Notes: generated by a model from the sequence alone, not told the origin. DNA of 34,775 bases from Kiritimatiellia bacterium (GCA_017540905.1 JAFYAC010000057.1:1-34775); one strand, 5' to 3'. Shown: positions 13,803 to 24,075, numbered from the stretch's first letter. Numbers and translations: made by a program.

Positions 13803-16800
13803 ATGAAACCGTTCGCCCGTCATTCCGCGGTGGCCGTTCTCGTTCTCTCCGCGCTGTTCCCTTCCGGCGTGTTCCTTCCTTCCGCGCGGGCGGAGGCCAT
13901 CCTCCAGTGTTTCAACCTGTCGCACAACGAGATCGCCGCGCGCATCCCCGAAATCGCCGAGGCCGGCTACTCCGCCCTCTGGATTCCGCCGCCCACCAAG
14001 GCCAACGGCGGGATGTCCGTCGGCTACGACCTGTACGACCCCTTCGACATCGGCTCGACCGACCTCCGCGGCCAGTACCCCACCCGCTACGGCACCAAGG
14101 CCGACCTGCTCAACCTCATCGATGTCGCCCACCGCTTCGGCATGCGCGTCTATTTCGACAACGTCATGAACCACCGCGCCTACGACGTGCCCGGCTACAA
14201 CGAAAACACGCCCGTCGACGTGTACCCCGGCATGGTCGCCGAGGACTTCCACCTCCGCGTCACGTCAGACGGCCACTACCGCAAGTGGGACAACATCGAC
14301 TGGGACAACTTCTCCGAGTGGGACGTCATGTACCGCCCGCTCTCCGATCTCATCGACATCGCCCACGAGAATCTCAAGAGGGACGGCGACAACCGCCCCT
14401 TCAACGGCAACTTCGGCCCCGGCTACGAGATGGGCCAGTGGTATCCGAAGCCCTACATCGTCCGCCACGCCTACCGCAAGGAGGACACGTGGAAGCTCTT
14501 CGACCGCATGCCGGTCCCCTGGAAGAAGAACGAGGACTACGCCGTCGGCGACGGCGCGCTCCAGGACACAGCCCCCGACAACGGGCGCAACCTCTACACC
14601 GGCTTCGGGAATTCCGCCTGGAACCCGGAAGACCCGGCCACCAAGGCGCTGCTCGAAGAGCACGCGGACTGGTTCGCGGACAACGACGCCGCCAACGGCG
14701 TCTCGATGAAGCTCATCGAAAACTACCCCAATTTCTACAAGGAGAAGGTGGACGACTACCTGAACCGCGCCGTCCGCTGGCTCATCGACACGACCCACGT
14801 GGACGGCCTGCGCCTGGACGCGGTCAAGCATGTGCCGTACGAGTTCTTCGGCGACGCCTACGGGGAGGACAAGGACCGCTCCAGCTACGGCTACATCGGC
14901 CAGGCCCAGTGGCAGTTCAACATGACCCGCGGCTTCAACGACTGGACCAACCACCGCAACACGGTCTTCTCCAACGACGGCCCGCGCGACGACCTGATGG
15001 TCTTCGGCGAGCACCTCGCGGCGCCGCCGGCCCAGGGGCCGTACATCGACGCGGGGATGCGGCTGGTGGACAGCGACCTGCGGTCCGCGCTCGACGACGC
15101 GTTCAAGTTCAACCAGCTCTGGGGATTCGAATGGCCCGGCCATGCGGGCTTCGGCCCGGACCACGGCATCATGCACGCGCAAAGCCACGACGACGACCAC
15201 GTGGACCGCAAGCAGCTCCACCACGCCTACTACTACATGCGGAGCGGCCTCGGCCTCGTCTACACCGACGGCAACAACCGGGCGCCGGAGCTTTCCGGTT
15301 CCGGCGGCGCGTTCCCCCGCTGGGCCTGCACGGACTACCTCGGGCAATGGGGCGAGAGCCAGATTCCGACTCTCCTCAAGGTCCACGAAAACTTCGCGAT
15401 GTACGATGACAAGGCCTGCCCCATCGACTACCAGCCCGGCAACTTCATCGCGTGGGAACGCGGCGGCGGCTGGCCGTGGAACCGGGTGCTGGTCATGTTC
15501 AACTCGCACCGGGACGACGGGCAGACCATCTGGACGGGCGGGAGCTACCCCGACGGCGACTACCTCTACAACTACGCTTCCACCTACCCCGGCTACATGA
15601 CCCACTGGGAGGGCGGGACCGACGACGCCCCCTACGCCACCGCCGGCGACCTGCGCGCGGGCAAGGTCTGGATGCCCAAAAGCAGCTACGCGCTTTGGGG
15701 CTACAAGAACCCCGACCCGAGCGAATACTGGGCCGCCGCCGTCCGCGCCGCCGACTACGCGTCCGGCTGCACCAACACGTCCCGCTCCGGCCTCTCCGAC
15801 GTCATCACCGTGTACGACGACGGCCAGGTCGCGCCCGTCTGCGGCGTCGTGCGCAAGGACGGCGTGGACGGCGACCCCGGCTTCAACCCCAACGGCGTCG
15901 AAGACGCCGACCCGACCGACTTCTCCTACACGATGGCCATTCCCGTCGTCCGCGGAACCAACGTCGCCTTCGGCATCCACCTGGACGGCGAGGCCGAACA
16001 CGTCATGGCGCGCCTCGACGGCGGCATGGATTTCGGCAACGGCATCGACGGCACGCGCAGCGACGTCGAGGGCGATGCGGCCAAGGACTCCCGCGACAAT
16101 CCGCCGGGCGCCGCCCGCGACTGTTTCCTCGGGTTCGAGAACATCGACAGCTATTTCATCCAGCGCACCTGGGCCGAAGTGTTCGCCGCGAAGGACACCC
16201 ACACGACCGACCACGGCTGCGTCCTCCGGAGCGGCGACGCGACCACCTACGAAGTCGCCATCGGCGGCGCAGCCCGGATCTGGACCAATGACTACGGCAT
16301 CGGCCTCAACACGGACCTGAAGAACCCCTCCTTCCTCTACCACGACCCGGAAGGCACGGGAACCTACCGCGACACAACCGCCTCGCCCGCAGCGAAATCC
16401 GCCTCCGTCCCCGCCGCCACCGCGAAGGCTTCCTCCCCCGGCGGGGACGCCCCGTCCCTCTGTGCGTCGGCCAGCTGGATTGGCAAGAGCTACATTTTCG
16501 CCAACGGCTGGTACAAGGGCGACAATGAGTTCAACGACGAATGGGAACCGCTTCCGTTCCACGAAGCGGATTTGGGCACGGTCACCGGCCCCCTCCGTTT
16601 CGGCGGACGCTGCCGGACGTACGGGGAGGAACACGGAGAAGAGAATCCGGCCTACCTCCACTACCAGCTCCTGAACGACACCGACGGGACGACCATCGCG
16701 GCAGGCACCCAGACGCTCTACTGGTATGCCTACAGGGACAACGACAACTGGTTCCGCAGCAGCACGGGCAACCGGGAGGCGGAGCGGATGGCGACCCTCG

Positions 16801-19800
16801 ACCTGGACGGGCTGGAACCCGGAACGAAATGCCGGCTGGCCGTCTGGTTCGAGGCGAAGGGTTCGGACGACTCCTCCGTCTGGGACAACAACGACCAGGC
16901 GAACTACGTGGCGACCTTCACCGTCGGGGCGGACGAGGGGCAGGCGCCTTCGTGGCTCGGCAAGAGCTACATCTACGCCAACGGCTGGTACAAGGGCGAC
17001 GGCGAATCCTACAACGACTGGCTCCCGGACGCGTTCGACGGGGCCGACCTCGGGCGGATCTACGACACCATCGCCTTCGGCGGGCAGTGCCAGACCTTCC
17101 CGATGAGCAAGATCGAGGGACAAGCGCATCCGGCGCGCATCTGCTACAACATCCTTTCCAACGGCACGATTGTCTCAAACGGGACTTGCTCCCTTTCCTG
17201 GTACGACTGGAACCAGACCGGCACCGACAACAACAACTGGTTCGAAAGCCGCAACGGCGAAGGTGCGTGGGAAACGGCGGACATCGACGTGTCCGGCCTC
17301 GCCGACGGCCAATACGAGCTGGCCGTCTGGTTCGAGGCGGACGGAGAGAACGGCCTCATCTACGACCACAATCACGAAGCCAACTACGTGGCGTCGTTCA
17401 CCATCGGCGCCGGTCCCGAGCCCGCCGGGACGGATGTCACGTTCCCGCAGTTCTCCCTCGACGGCGGGCACCCCGTGGTGTACGCGAAGATGGCCCACGG
17501 CAACGGGCTGGCGGCGTGGCTCTACTACACGACCAACGGCGCCTGGCCCAACGGTTGCGCGGGCAAGTCCCCCGACCGCAACGTCTCGGTCGTTCGCGGC
17601 GAATGGGTCGGCAACCAGTGGGAACGGGACGGCACCTCCGGCGAATGGAAGATTTCCGGCGACTGGTGGCGGTTCACGCTCCCCGCGCTCCCCGCCGGCA
17701 CCGTCCTCAAGTACAAGATCGGCGGCGCCGCCCTCCAGGGGGACACGGAGAAAGGCTACCAGGGCTGGGAAACCGTCTGGCCGGGAAGCGCCGACGCCGT
17801 CTGGCGCAAGACCAAGATTACCGGCGAGTGGCGCGTGCCCCGGGAAGGCGGTCTCGACCTGACGAAGCAGCAGTACCACAAGCACCTCGACTATGCTTCC
17901 AAGACGACCGGCTTCGACGAGGGCTTCCACCTCTTCACCGTACGTTGCTGGCCGGACCGCAAAAACGGCGCGGAAATCTTCAACACCTTCCGCCAGACGT
18001 TCTACATGGACCGCGAGACGCCGCACGGCATCCTCCTCTATCCCGCCAAGGACTACGACGAGGTCGGCGGTGCCAGCTACGGGATGAGCGTGCGGACCGA
18101 CCGGACCGTCGAAAAGGTGTACTACCACATCACCGACGCCTCCCCGGCGAACGACGGCCCCGGCAACGGCGTCAACACCAACGGCGCCGTCGAATGGGCC
18201 GAGGCGACCCTGGCGAGCGCCTGGGACGAAGACATGGCAACCAACACGGCGCTCCCGAAGGTGTGGACCTTCAACTACAACGGCGTCGCCCCCAGCAACA
18301 CCCCCGCCACCATCCGGGTCCGCCTCTGGGAGTGGTCCAGCGTCCCCACCAACCGCTGGGACGCCCATAGCCCGACCAACGACAGACCGGAGGCGCTCCA
18401 CGTCACCGAAATCGTTCGCCCGGTCCGCGCCAACGGCGAGACGAAGTACGTCTATTACAGCTGGCCCGAGGCCGACAACGAAATGGTGCAGGCGGGCTGG
18501 AAAGTCTGGGTGCGCTTCTCGGGGAACCTCTTCAACTGGGACATCGACCCGGCCAACCCCGGCAACGTGTATGCCAAGGCCCACGTGTACGTCACGAACA
18601 ACGCCGCCGCCGGGGGCATCGGCGACGAGGTGCACGGCGTGGAATGGAGCGACCTGTCCTGGGCCAGCGGCGGCGAATGCCAGATGGCCTTCGCCATGCC
18701 CAACGTGTATACCCGCGATGACGCCTCCCGCTACCGGCTGACCGTCGCCATCGACACCGACTTCGGCCACGCGGAAGCCTCCCGCACCATCCGCCACAAG
18801 GGGCCCGCGCAGCCGGCGTGCATCATCGCGACGCCACCGGAAACCGACTCCGACGGCGTCAAGTGGGTCATTTCGATGGAGGACGTGCCGCCCGCCGCCC
18901 TCGCCACGAACCAAGCCCTCCGCGAGACGCCCGTCATCGTCCACACGGACCTCTCCGTCACGAACGTCACCGTGCAGTTCACCGGCGCGCCCGACGGCGC
19001 CGCGCCGCGCCTGGAGTCCACGGGCGTCACGACCAACGGCAGCGTCCTCTTCTGGAACTGGGTCTGGACGGTGGACAAGCCGGGAAGCTACGCCTTCACC
19101 GCGACGGCCACCGCGGATCCCGCCCTCGACCCGAAGTTGACGCTGTTCACGAACACCGCCGCGCGCAACGCGACCATCCTCTTCCAGCAGAAGTGCGACA
19201 CCACGGATGCCTCGGACGGCGACTGGGACGACGACGGCATCCCCAACGCCACCGAATTGACCCGGACGCCCCTCCCGACCAGGGGCGACGAGCAGTGGAC
19301 GCAGGACGAGGTCTTCGCCTTCTACGTTTCGGGGCGGACGGACAACGCCTCCCCCGACACCGACGGCGACGGCCTGCCCGACGGCCTCGAACTCGGCGTG
19401 CGCTGGCCCGCGGACGGAACCGACACCCGCACCGACACCAACGGCGACGGATGGCCGAACTTCCTCGCCGACTTCGATCCGCCCTTCTTCAACACGGTGG
19501 ACAACGCGGACAAGGTCCCCGGCGTCTCCGCCAAGGGAACGGGCGCCGACCGCAAGACCATCGTGCTCGGCACCGTCACCGACCCGCGCAACGCGGACAC
19601 GGACTACGACGGCCTGCCCGACGGCGTCGAAGACGCCAACCGCAACGGCTGGGTGGACGGCGACGGCAGTTCCCTGCCTCCCGGCACGCCCCAGGATTAC
19701 AACCGGAACCGCCCCAACGGCCTGGCCGACGGCGGCGAAATCTGGCAGGAGACAAGCCCCAACGTCGCCGACAGCGACGGCGACGGCCTCTCCGACGGCT

Positions 19801-22800
19801 ACGGCGAGGACACCAACCGCAACGGGCGGGTCGACATCTTCCTCAAGTACGAAAACGATGTCCTCGCCGAAGTCAACCTCTCCAGCAATCAGTGGGCCGT
19901 GTACCGTGCGGTCCAGTCCCCGCATTCGCGCGCGGTCAACTGGAAGAAGCTCTTCGACGACTACGCCGTCAATGGCCGGTACGACGGCGAAGTGCAGAAG
20001 AAGAACGGCGGCTGGCCGCACCTGATCGTCACCGAGACCGATCCGCTTTCGAAGGACACCGACGGCGACGGCCTGCCCGACGGCTGGGAAGTCCGCTACG
20101 GCCTCGATCCGCTCGACAACGGCTCGTACAACTTCGCCACGGGGCTCGCGGGCGATCCCGGCAACGGGCCCGACGGCAACCCCGACGAGGACTACCTCGC
20201 CGACGGCACGACGCCCCGCACGAACCTCCTCGAATTCCAGTCCGGCACCAACCCCAAGGTCCCGGACACCGTCGAAAACCCCGGCGGGGAAGGCTCCATC
20301 GTCATCGGCGAGGGCGCGGAAATCGGCCAGGTCAACGAGACGCGCTACCACCGCGAATTCCTCGACTGGACCCTCGGCGACCTGCTCGCTCTCGACAACT
20401 ACAGCCAGGAAGGAAACGTCTCCGACGTCTACCGGAAGTTCAACGACGGCTTCGATTCCTCGCGCGACATCGTCGCCTTCTACTTCCACGACGGCGGCCT
20501 TCCCGAAAAGGGCGGCGACGGCAAGCTCTACTTCCGCGTGGACTTCGACGATCTGGCCGGAGGCGCGGAAAAGGGCCATCTCGACCTCTATGTCGCCATC
20601 AACGTGGGCATCTACGGCGAGGGCGAACTCAACCTGCCCGACAACGTCGACGCCCGCACCGCCATGGGCTGGAACGCGGTCTGCGCGGTGTACGAAAGCG
20701 CCCTCTGCAACCTCATCCTCGACACGGATTCGGAGCACAACACCACGGCCATCGGCCAGAGCTTCGATGGCATGGGCATCGTGACGAACGCGCTGGACGG
20801 GGCGTATTTCAACACCAACCTCGACTGCGTCGCCTGGTCCGTCGACCGCAGCGCCCTCGCGCTCGCCGGCTGGGACGGCGACCCCGACAGCCTTTCCTTC
20901 CAGGTGTACACGACCAAGGACGGCACCCAGAACGATCCCCGCGGCGAAGGCGACAAGAGCGGGCTCAACGACTTCACCGACACCATCGGCGACGACTGGC
21001 TCTGCAGCGACTACGACAACGACGGGAGCTACATCGCCGAACACGGCGTCTATTCCTCCTGCATCGGCCGCACCAAGGGCTGGAACAACCGCGGACGCCA
21101 CGCGAAGCTCGCGCTGGTCGCCCACGGCAACCAGGCCATCGAGGCGGGCAGCACCATCCAGGCCATCGTGGACAACGGCGCGGGCGCGGGCTACCAGCGC
21201 CCCGTCAAGATCCACAACATCTACACCAACTGCCCGCTCAACCTCCACGTCACCCCCACCCTCGCCATGGCGCTCGAATGGGCGAAAACCGGCACGGACA
21301 AGCCATGGTTCTCCGGCCCCGCGCTCAACGCGCAGATCCGCTCCGGCATCGCCGCCGGTTCGCTGAGCCTCCTCGGCAGCACCTATTCCGACCACATCCT
21401 CCCCTACTTCCCGCCGGAGTTCAACCGGGCCAACGTCGCGCTCGCCAACGATGTCCTCGACACCATCTACGGCGGCACGAACGGCGCCCCCGTTGTCTCC
21501 CGCAAGGTCTTCTGGGCGCCGGAACGCGTCGTGGACACGGGCGTCCTTGACCAGATCGGAACGATGGGCTACCAGGCGACGATCGTCGACCAGACGCCCC
21601 ACCTCCTCGACTGGTTCGGCCGCGAAACCGCCCTGGGCGATTCCGGCTACAAGCTCCAGCGCTACTGGCTCGCGGACCAGGGCAAGGAGATGAAGGCGTT
21701 CGTCCTTTCGACCGCCGCCAACGATTCGCGCTACGCGAACACGGACGGCGGGCTGCCCACCGACCTGCGTCACCTCTTCCTGCGCCGCGCGCGCAGCGGA
21801 CAGGCCGCGATTTCCGCCCTGTTCTACATGTGGGAGGAGCTCGCGGGCAACGCCAACGCCGACGCGTACGACCGGAACCTCCGCTGGATCGCGAACCACC
21901 CGTGGATTCAGGTCGTCACGCTCGACCGGGCACTGGAAGACCCCTCCGTTACCAACAACATGTTCTACCCCGACGGTGCGCACAACTTCACCGCCGCGAC
22001 GCCCCTCGAAGCCCACGACTGGGTCCACCACGCCTGCAACGAAAACTACGGCAACTGGTATTACGGGAGCGGCCGCCACGAAGGCCTCGCGGGGAAGACC
22101 AACGAAGTGCGCTACGGGGTCCGGTTGCCCTCCGGGAAACCCTTCGGCACCGTGACCAACGGCATCCTCGCCGATACCTGGGCGACCGTATCCGCCATCT
22201 CCAACCCCGACGTGAAACGCCTCGCCGAAGCGACGCTCTTCGCCAGCGTCTTCGAGACAGCCTTCCACGAGGAAGAGAACGGGAACCTCTCGCGCTGGAG
22301 CTACAACGACTACATCTACCCGGCAACGGGGATGAAGGAAGGCGGCGGCAAGATGGGCCTCCAGTCCTTCTCCTGGCGCGCCCAGTCCCGGACGAGGCTT
22401 GCGAACGTCTACGGCGAGGTGGACGCCTGGGCGGGACGCACGCTGTCGAAGGTGGAAGTCCTGTCGAAGGACGTGGACCTCGACGGCGAAAACGAATGGA
22501 TTCTCCGGAACAACAAGCTGATGGCGCTCTTCGAGGCCGAAGGCGGCCTCATGGTCGGCGCGTGGCTCAAGGATGGTGGCCGCGTCCGGCAGGTCGTCGG
22601 CAACTTCGCCGCCATCCCCGAAAACGGCTACGAGGACGAGGAGAGCGAATTCGTCCGCTACGTGGAATGGGAAGACAAAACCAAACACGGGTACCTCCTC
22701 GCCCAGCGCGGGTCCGCCCTGAAGGACGTCGAGGGCGGTTCGCACACCGGGCTCTACGCGGTTACGAACAGCGCAAACGGCCTCACCTTCTCGCACGGGT

Positions 22801-23882
22801 CGCTCTCGAAGACGGTGACGCTCGCATCCCCCGCCACCAACGCCTTCGCCGTCGCCTACGCGGGTTCCGGCGCACTCAAGGTCCGCTCCGGCCTTTCGCC
22901 GGACCTGGACGCCCTGATGCTCACCGGCCAGGCTAACCTGACCGAAACGGCGGACGGCTCCAAGACCCTCTCCGTCACCACCATCCGTCCCGACGAAGGG
23001 ACCGGCGTGACGGCGACGTTGGCCGTCACCCGCGGTGCCATCGACACATCCGCCACCGACAGGCCGGTCAATGTTCCCGAAGAATTCAACACCGTCAACA
23101 TGCGCAACGCCGCGCACGTCCGGCAGGTGGATGTCACCGGCACCGGCTCGCTCGCCTTCACCCTCGCGTTCTCCGTGGAGAACACGGAAAACCTGCCCCC
23201 GGTCATAACCGTCACCCCCGACCGGAATCCGCAGCTCTTCCCCGTCGGTGCAACGACAAGCTTCACCGTCGACGCGTCCGACCCGGACAGCGCGAACGTA
23301 ACCGTATCGTGCGGCCCGTTGCCGAAAGCGGGCAACACGCTGGCCTCGTTCTCCGGGTCCACGCATGTGTTCTCCTGGACGCCGTCCCCCCTCTCCCAGG
23401 GAACACGCACGGAAGACTTCAAGACGAACGTCACCTTCACCGCGACCGACGGAACCAACACGACCTCGCGGACGGTGAACATCGTCATCCCCTGGGACTC
23501 CGACGGCGACGCCATGCCCGACGACTGGGAGTTCCTGCGGTTCGGGACGCTCGCCCAACACGCCGGCACCGACTGGGACCAAGACGAGTTCCTGGATTGG
23601 AAAGAATACGTCGCGGGAACCTCGCCGATCGACCCCTTCGACTACCTCGGTTGCGAGAGCCTGTTCGTCGACCACGCAGCGAAAACCGCCGAACTGACCT
23701 TCCAGAGCGTCCCGGGAAAGAGCTATGCCATCGAAGCCGCGGAAGGCGGCACCGGCCTGATTGCCTTCGACTGGACGGTGGTGGCGGTCCCGGTCCAGGC
23801 AACCGGCCCGCACACGACGTGGCTGGACACCGACCCCGCCAGCACCACCCGCATGTACCGCATCCGCGTTCTCTTCCCGTAA
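13803..23882 (+). CDS. Giant secreted GH13 alpha-amylase fused to a GH57-like module
   Basis: 3359 residues with a signal peptide (about 1-30). The GH13 barrel (about 31-580) has region I YFDNVMNHR, nucleophile Asp339 in GLRLDAVKH, acid/base Glu403 in VFGEH, and His462/Asp463 in QSHDDDH. Two tandem repeats of about 155 residues follow (891-1203), then a CBM25-like aromatic segment and Ig-like regions. Calcium-binding DxDGDGLPD repeats (about 1800-2155) come next, then a glucodextranase-C-like region (about 2170-2430). A GH57-like part follows (about 2435-2880), with HGNQ, LLGSTYSDHILPYFP and FWAPERV (candidate nucleophile Glu2574). An Ig-like domain, a second calcium-repeat pair (about 3232-3280) and a C-terminal beta domain ending in YRIRVLFP close the protein. 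It should degrade extracellular starch or glycogen. Module borders are by eye. Confidence 0.9.
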   Translation: MKPFARHSAVAVLVLSALFPSGVFLPSARAEAILQCFNLSHNEIAARIPEIAEAGYSALWIPPPTKANGGMSVGYDLYDPFDIGSTDLRGQYPTRYGTKADLLNLIDVAHRFGMRVYFDNVMNHRAYDVPGYNENTPVDVYPGMVAEDFHLRVTSDGHYRKWDNIDWDNFSEWDVMYRPLSDLIDIAHENLKRDGDNRPFNGNFGPGYEMGQWYPKPYIVRHAYRKEDTWKLFDRMPVPWKKNEDYAVGDGALQDTAPDNGRNLYTGFGNSAWNPEDPATKALLEEHADWFADNDAANGVSMKLIENYPNFYKEKVDDYLNRAVRWLIDTTHVDGLRLDAVKHVPYEFFGDAYGEDKDRSSYGYIGQAQWQFNMTRGFNDWTNHRNTVFSNDGPRDDLMVFGEHLAAPPAQGPYIDAGMRLVDSDLRSALDDAFKFNQLWGFEWPGHAGFGPDHGIMHAQSHDDDHVDRKQLHHAYYYMRSGLGLVYTDGNNRAPELSGSGGAFPRWACTDYLGQWGESQIPTLLKVHENFAMYDDKACPIDYQPGNFIAWERGGGWPWNRVLVMFNSHRDDGQTIWTGGSYPDGDYLYNYASTYPGYMTHWEGGTDDAPYATAGDLRAGKVWMPKSSYALWGYKNPDPSEYWAAAVRAADYASGCTNTSRSGLSDVITVYDDGQVAPVCGVVRKDGVDGDPGFNPNGVEDADPTDFSYTMAIPVVRGTNVAFGIHLDGEAEHVMARLDGGMDFGNGIDGTRSDVEGDAAKDSRDNPPGAARDCFLGFENIDSYFIQRTWAEVFAAKDTHTTDHGCVLRSGDATTYEVAIGGAARIWTNDYGIGLNTDLKNPSFLYHDPEGTGTYRDTTASPAAKSASVPAATAKASSPGGDAPSLCASASWIGKSYIFANGWYKGDNEFNDEWEPLPFHEADLGTVTGPLRFGGRCRTYGEEHGEENPAYLHYQLLNDTDGTTIAAGTQTLYWYAYRDNDNWFRSSTGNREAERMATLDLDGLEPGTKCRLAVWFEAKGSDDSSVWDNNDQANYVATFTVGADEGQAPSWLGKSYIYANGWYKGDGESYNDWLPDAFDGADLGRIYDTIAFGGQCQTFPMSKIEGQAHPARICYNILSNGTIVSNGTCSLSWYDWNQTGTDNNNWFESRNGEGAWETADIDVSGLADGQYELAVWFEADGENGLIYDHNHEANYVASFTIGAGPEPAGTDVTFPQFSLDGGHPVVYAKMAHGNGLAAWLYYTTNGAWPNGCAGKSPDRNVSVVRGEWVGNQWERDGTSGEWKISGDWWRFTLPALPAGTVLKYKIGGAALQGDTEKGYQGWETVWPGSADAVWRKTKITGEWRVPREGGLDLTKQQYHKHLDYASKTTGFDEGFHLFTVRCWPDRKNGAEIFNTFRQTFYMDRETPHGILLYPAKDYDEVGGASYGMSVRTDRTVEKVYYHITDASPANDGPGNGVNTNGAVEWAEATLASAWDEDMATNTALPKVWTFNYNGVAPSNTPATIRVRLWEWSSVPTNRWDAHSPTNDRPEALHVTEIVRPVRANGETKYVYYSWPEADNEMVQAGWKVWVRFSGNLFNWDIDPANPGNVYAKAHVYVTNNAAAGGIGDEVHGVEWSDLSWASGGECQMAFAMPNVYTRDDASRYRLTVAIDTDFGHAEASRTIRHKGPAQPACIIATPPETDSDGVKWVISMEDVPPAALATNQALRETPVIVHTDLSVTNVTVQFTGAPDGAAPRLESTGVTTNGSVLFWNWVWTVDKPGSYAFTATATADPALDPKLTLFTNTAARNATILFQQKCDTTDASDGDWDDDGIPNATELTRTPLPTRGDEQWTQDEVFAFYVSGRTDNASPDTDGDGLPDGLELGVRWPADGTDTRTDTNGDGWPNFLADFDPPFFNTVDNADKVPGVSAKGTGADRKTIVLGTVTDPRNADTDYDGLPDGVEDANRNGWVDGDGSSLPPGTPQDYNRNRPNGLADGGEIWQETSPNVADSDGDGLSDGYGEDTNRNGRVDIFLKYENDVLAEVNLSSNQWAVYRAVQSPHSRAVNWKKLFDDYAVNGRYDGEVQKKNGGWPHLIVTETDPLSKDTDGDGLPDGWEVRYGLDPLDNGSYNFATGLAGDPGNGPDGNPDEDYLADGTTPRTNLLEFQSGTNPKVPDTVENPGGEGSIVIGEGAEIGQVNETRYHREFLDWTLGDLLALDNYSQEGNVSDVYRKFNDGFDSSRDIVAFYFHDGGLPEKGGDGKLYFRVDFDDLAGGAEKGHLDLYVAINVGIYGEGELNLPDNVDARTAMGWNAVCAVYESALCNLILDTDSEHNTTAIGQSFDGMGIVTNALDGAYFNTNLDCVAWSVDRSALALAGWDGDPDSLSFQVYTTKDGTQNDPRGEGDKSGLNDFTDTIGDDWLCSDYDNDGSYIAEHGVYSSCIGRTKGWNNRGRHAKLALVAHGNQAIEAGSTIQAIVDNGAGAGYQRPVKIHNIYTNCPLNLHVTPTLAMALEWAKTGTDKPWFSGPALNAQIRSGIAAGSLSLLGSTYSDHILPYFPPEFNRANVALANDVLDTIYGGTNGAPVVSRKVFWAPERVVDTGVLDQIGTMGYQATIVDQTPHLLDWFGRETALGDSGYKLQRYWLADQGKEMKAFVLSTAANDSRYANTDGGLPTDLRHLFLRRARSGQAAISALFYMWEELAGNANADAYDRNLRWIANHPWIQVVTLDRALEDPSVTNNMFYPDGAHNFTAATPLEAHDWVHHACNENYGNWYYGSGRHEGLAGKTNEVRYGVRLPSGKPFGTVTNGILADTWATVSAISNPDVKRLAEATLFASVFETAFHEEENGNLSRWSYNDYIYPATGMKEGGGKMGLQSFSWRAQSRTRLANVYGEVDAWAGRTLSKVEVLSKDVDLDGENEWILRNNKLMALFEAEGGLMVGAWLKDGGRVRQVVGNFAAIPENGYEDEESEFVRYVEWEDKTKHGYLLAQRGSALKDVEGGSHTGLYAVTNSANGLTFSHGSLSKTVTLASPATNAFAVAYAGSGALKVRSGLSPDLDALMLTGQANLTETADGSKTLSVTTIRPDEGTGVTATLAVTRGAIDTSATDRPVNVPEEFNTVNMRNAAHVRQVDVTGTGSLAFTLAFSVENTENLPPVITVTPDRNPQLFPVGATTSFTVDASDPDSANVTVSCGPLPKAGNTLASFSGSTHVFSWTPSPLSQGTRTEDFKTNVTFTATDGTNTTSRTVNIVIPWDSDGDAMPDDWEFLRFGTLAQHAGTDWDQDEFLDWKEYVAGTSPIDPFDYLGCESLFVDHAAKTAELTFQSVPGKSYAIEAAEGGTGLIAFDWTVVAVPVQATGPHTTWLDTDPASTTRMYRIRVLFP
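16473..17411 (+). repeat. Tandem duplicated module inside the giant amylase
   Basis: Residues 891-1046 and 1050-1203 are clear copies. Each begins SW[IL]GKSYI[FY]ANGWYKGD, continues with an ADLG...FGG[RQ]C[RQ]T strand and a DN(D/N)NWF motif, and ends LAVWFEA...ANYVA[ST]FT[IV]GA. The aromatic-rich pattern suggests a carbohydrate-binding or spacer role. I do not recognise a named CBM family. Confidence 0.85.
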
Positions 23883-23900
23883 CACCCAGCAAGCACTCGA

Positions 23901-23970
23901 GGTAGGGCGAGCACTCCGTGCGAGCCGTTCCCATTTTTCCATGCGGCTCGCTCGGAGAGCTCGCCCCACC
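23901..23970. repeat. Palindromic repeat, GGTRGGGCGAGC family, copy 4
   Basis: Arms 23901-23927 and 23944-23970 (27 nt) are reverse complements with about three mismatches; the loop is 16 nt and contains CATTTTTCCATG. It lies 18 nt after the giant amylase stop and may also act as a transcription end. A second small hairpin (CCTCCG 23974-23979 with CGGAGG 23991-23996) follows. Confidence 0.8.
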
Positions 23971-24039
23971 ACGCCTCCGAAATTGAAGCCCGGAGGATGA
24001 GAATGGAGATGCGCCGCTTCCCGCACCCAAAACTCTTTC

Positions 24040-24068
24040 TTGAGCCCCCCACCCTCCTCCGTTAGGAT
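24040..24068 (+). promoter_or_regulatory. Promoter of the second amylase gene, apparently leaderless
   Basis: TTGAGC (24040-24045), a 17-nt spacer and TAGGAT (24063-24068). The -10 ends 7 nt before ATG 24076, so the transcript would start at or next to the start codon. No Shine-Dalgarno sequence fits this ATG. Confidence 0.55.
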
Positions 24069-24075
24069 GCGTCCC

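Noticed and set aside
11627-15409. A 1260-codon plus-strand frame across repeats, the SRAP and peptidase genes and the amylase start
   Set aside because: Passes antisense through two well-supported genes and through a repeat; Arg/Pro-rich composition typical of a shadow frame.
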